DNA of 21,706 bases from Mucidula mucida (lineage: Eukaryota; Basidiomycota; Agaricomycetes; Agaricales; Physalacriaceae): positions 1 to 21,706 of the forward strand of contig JADNYV010000565.1 in NCBI GenBank assembly GCA_015501055.1, read 5' to 3'. Shown in pieces: positions 20,297 to 21,706 of the stretch; position 1 is the first letter of the stretch; every line of letters begins with the position of its first letter. A program made the translations under genes and the position numbers. The notes under the pieces were generated by a model. It was not told where the DNA came from. It was given only the letters and a program-made list of their open reading frames with translations, and made no database searches.

Positions 20297-21706
20297 CTAC
20301 GCCGGTACGATGGTGCACTTAAACGGACGCGATCGTGCAGCTCAACTTGACCTGGTGATGATGATTGAGAATATAATGGGATAAACCCGAATTGACAACA
20401 TACCGAAGAATAGTTTCGAATATCATATGGCTTTCCGCTGTCTTACTTGCAGGCACGAAATTGAACGCCCAGATCAAGTTCATCGCGTTGATGGCCTGAA
20501 CTATTAGAGGTGCGTCGGAACGATAATCGACGCGCTCACAATAGAGTTATTTGCCAATACTTGTCCAGGACATATTCGCTGGAAATGGAAATTAGTACTA
20601 CGAATCTCTCACCCAGCTGCATTGCTCACCCGTCCACTTCCGAATCCAAAGTTATTACGAAAGTCTGTGTCGTCGTATCCGTATTTCGTGCCATAAGGGG
20701 ACTTGATGTATCGGTCTGGGTTGAATGTCTCTGGGTGGTCGAAAGCATCTGTCGTCGGTGCTTAAGAGGTTTGACCACAGGCGGGAAAGAAGAAGTAATC
20801 GTACCCGGATCATGATAGACACCCCCTACAGAAAAAATCAGACAGCGTCTGGTACAAAAAGAACATAACTAACACGCATTCAGGAAGATCGTTGCACCCT
20901 TTGGGATGACATACCCTTGGTACTAAAGAGCATCAGCCGAGTCCGAGTACTTTGGAAAACATACTTCTTGGACTGCAGTGGTTGCATGAGGAATCGTCAA
21001 AGGGGCAACAGGCCGTGTACGGTGTACCTAAATGCCGTGACATGGTGTTTGCTTTGATGCGAATAAGAACGACTCCACCTACTTCCTGAACGAGGGCCCT
21101 GATGTAAGGAAGACTGTCATAGTCAGCGAGCGTAGGTACTCTCTCGTGACCGACAATGGCATCAATCTCCTCCTGCGCTTTACACTGAACCTCCGGGTAG
21201 CTGCTCAAAGCCAGAATCAAAGAGCGGAGAAATATTGCAGACGTGCCGGAACCACCCTCGACGAGAACTCCTGCTAGATACCTGCAATCGCCGGTCAGCC
21301 GCATGTACTCATTGGAGAAATGGAACCAACGCGATTTGATCACGACTCAGGCCGATTTCATCCTTCTGCTGTATCAACTCCTCAAGGTAACAGTTATTCC
21401 CTTCTCCCAGTCGCAGTCGCTCCTCGCACTCTTCTAGAGCGGTAAAGAACAATTGTCGTTGTAGCCTCCTCAACGCCCTCGCCTCCGTCTTCCAAGGCGC
21501 AAGGAACTCCGGCAGGTACTTTAGAATGGGGAACATATCAACGGGTGGGGAGGCACCCGGCGCAAGATACGCGTCCCAGCGTTCATCGTACTCGAAGAAC
21601 ATGCTTGCGTGCTCACTCTCGAACCGAGGGGAGCGTTTTTTCCGACGATGACGGAGTATTAACAGAGTTGGAGTATCGCCGAATTAATGATTCAAGAAGG
21701 CCTGGA
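20297..21706 (-). CDS. cytochrome P450, 5' end outside window
   Basis: Exons in transcript order: the right edge (open to at least 21683)-21331, 21281-21083, 21027-20965, 20922-20874, 20825-20805, 20748-20630, 20578-20540, 20495 onward. The heme-binding loop FGFGSGRRICPG is complete (Cys at 20570-20572). EXXR (E-VHR) is split by the intron 21028-21082, and PETFNPDRY follows. The upstream part (FFEYDERWDAYLAPGASPPV) resembles basidiomycete P450s annotated as O-methylsterigmatocystin oxidoreductase-like. The I-helix reads GVLVEGGSGTSA: the acid that usually precedes the catalytic Thr is Gly. The end is uncertain: one splice choice ends in PFKCTIVPA at 20297, another in KLSCTIASV at 20319. P450s insert oxygen from O2 with a reductase; here it most likely modifies the prenyl-phenol product. 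The N-terminal anchor lies beyond the window. Confidence 0.92.

Noticed and set aside
1..21706. CRISPR arrays, rRNA or tRNA genes, bacterial operon features
   Set aside because: No regularly spaced repeats, no cloverleaf or rRNA-like segments noticed by eye, and all recognised genes carry spliceosomal introns. A tRNAscan or Rfam search would be decisive.

Overview
The window looks like nuclear DNA of a mushroom-forming basidiomycete (Agaricomycetes). Genes are cut by many short introns (mostly 42-59 nt, GT...AG, often with a CTRAC/CTGAY-like branch site). The left side carries an AAA-ATPase-like gene and an F-box gene of types that are expanded in these fungi. The right side carries a 7-TM protein of the DUF6534 type, also typical of them. 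I rebuilt the gene models by hand from splice sites and reading phase; exon ends are given in each entry.

Left third (1-6934): about 1.4 kb of non-coding DNA with a 15-bp inverted repeat and a diverged direct repeat; an AAA-ATPase-like gene (1468-3288, + strand, 3' end uncertain); and an F-box gene (3924-6367, + strand) whose best reading frame contains one in-frame TAA.

Right two thirds (6935-21706): a group of tailoring enzymes that looks like a biosynthetic gene cluster for a prenylated phenol or quinone (meroterpenoid). On the + strand lie two different class A FAD monooxygenases (6935-9108 and 9515-11965) and a UbiA-family aromatic prenyltransferase (13117-14394). On the - strand lie a DUF6534 membrane protein (14678-16599) made of at least 19 exons, several only 10-18 nt long; a secreted BBE-type FAD oxidase (17291-19263); and a cytochrome P450 that runs off the right edge (20297-21706). 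A phase-consistent 87-residue two-exon reading frame (16727-17064, + strand) in the gap between the DUF6534 and BBE genes is unrecognised.

Working model (inference): the UbiA enzyme prenylates an aromatic acid or hydroquinone. One flavin monooxygenase hydroxylates the ring, possibly with loss of the carboxylate, and the second adds another oxygen. The BBE oxidase and the P450 then oxidise the phenol or the prenyl chain, for example to a quinone, chromene or macrocycle. No polyketide synthase, terpene synthase or transcription factor is visible, so the aromatic precursor must come from primary metabolism (such as 4-hydroxybenzoate) or from genes outside the window.
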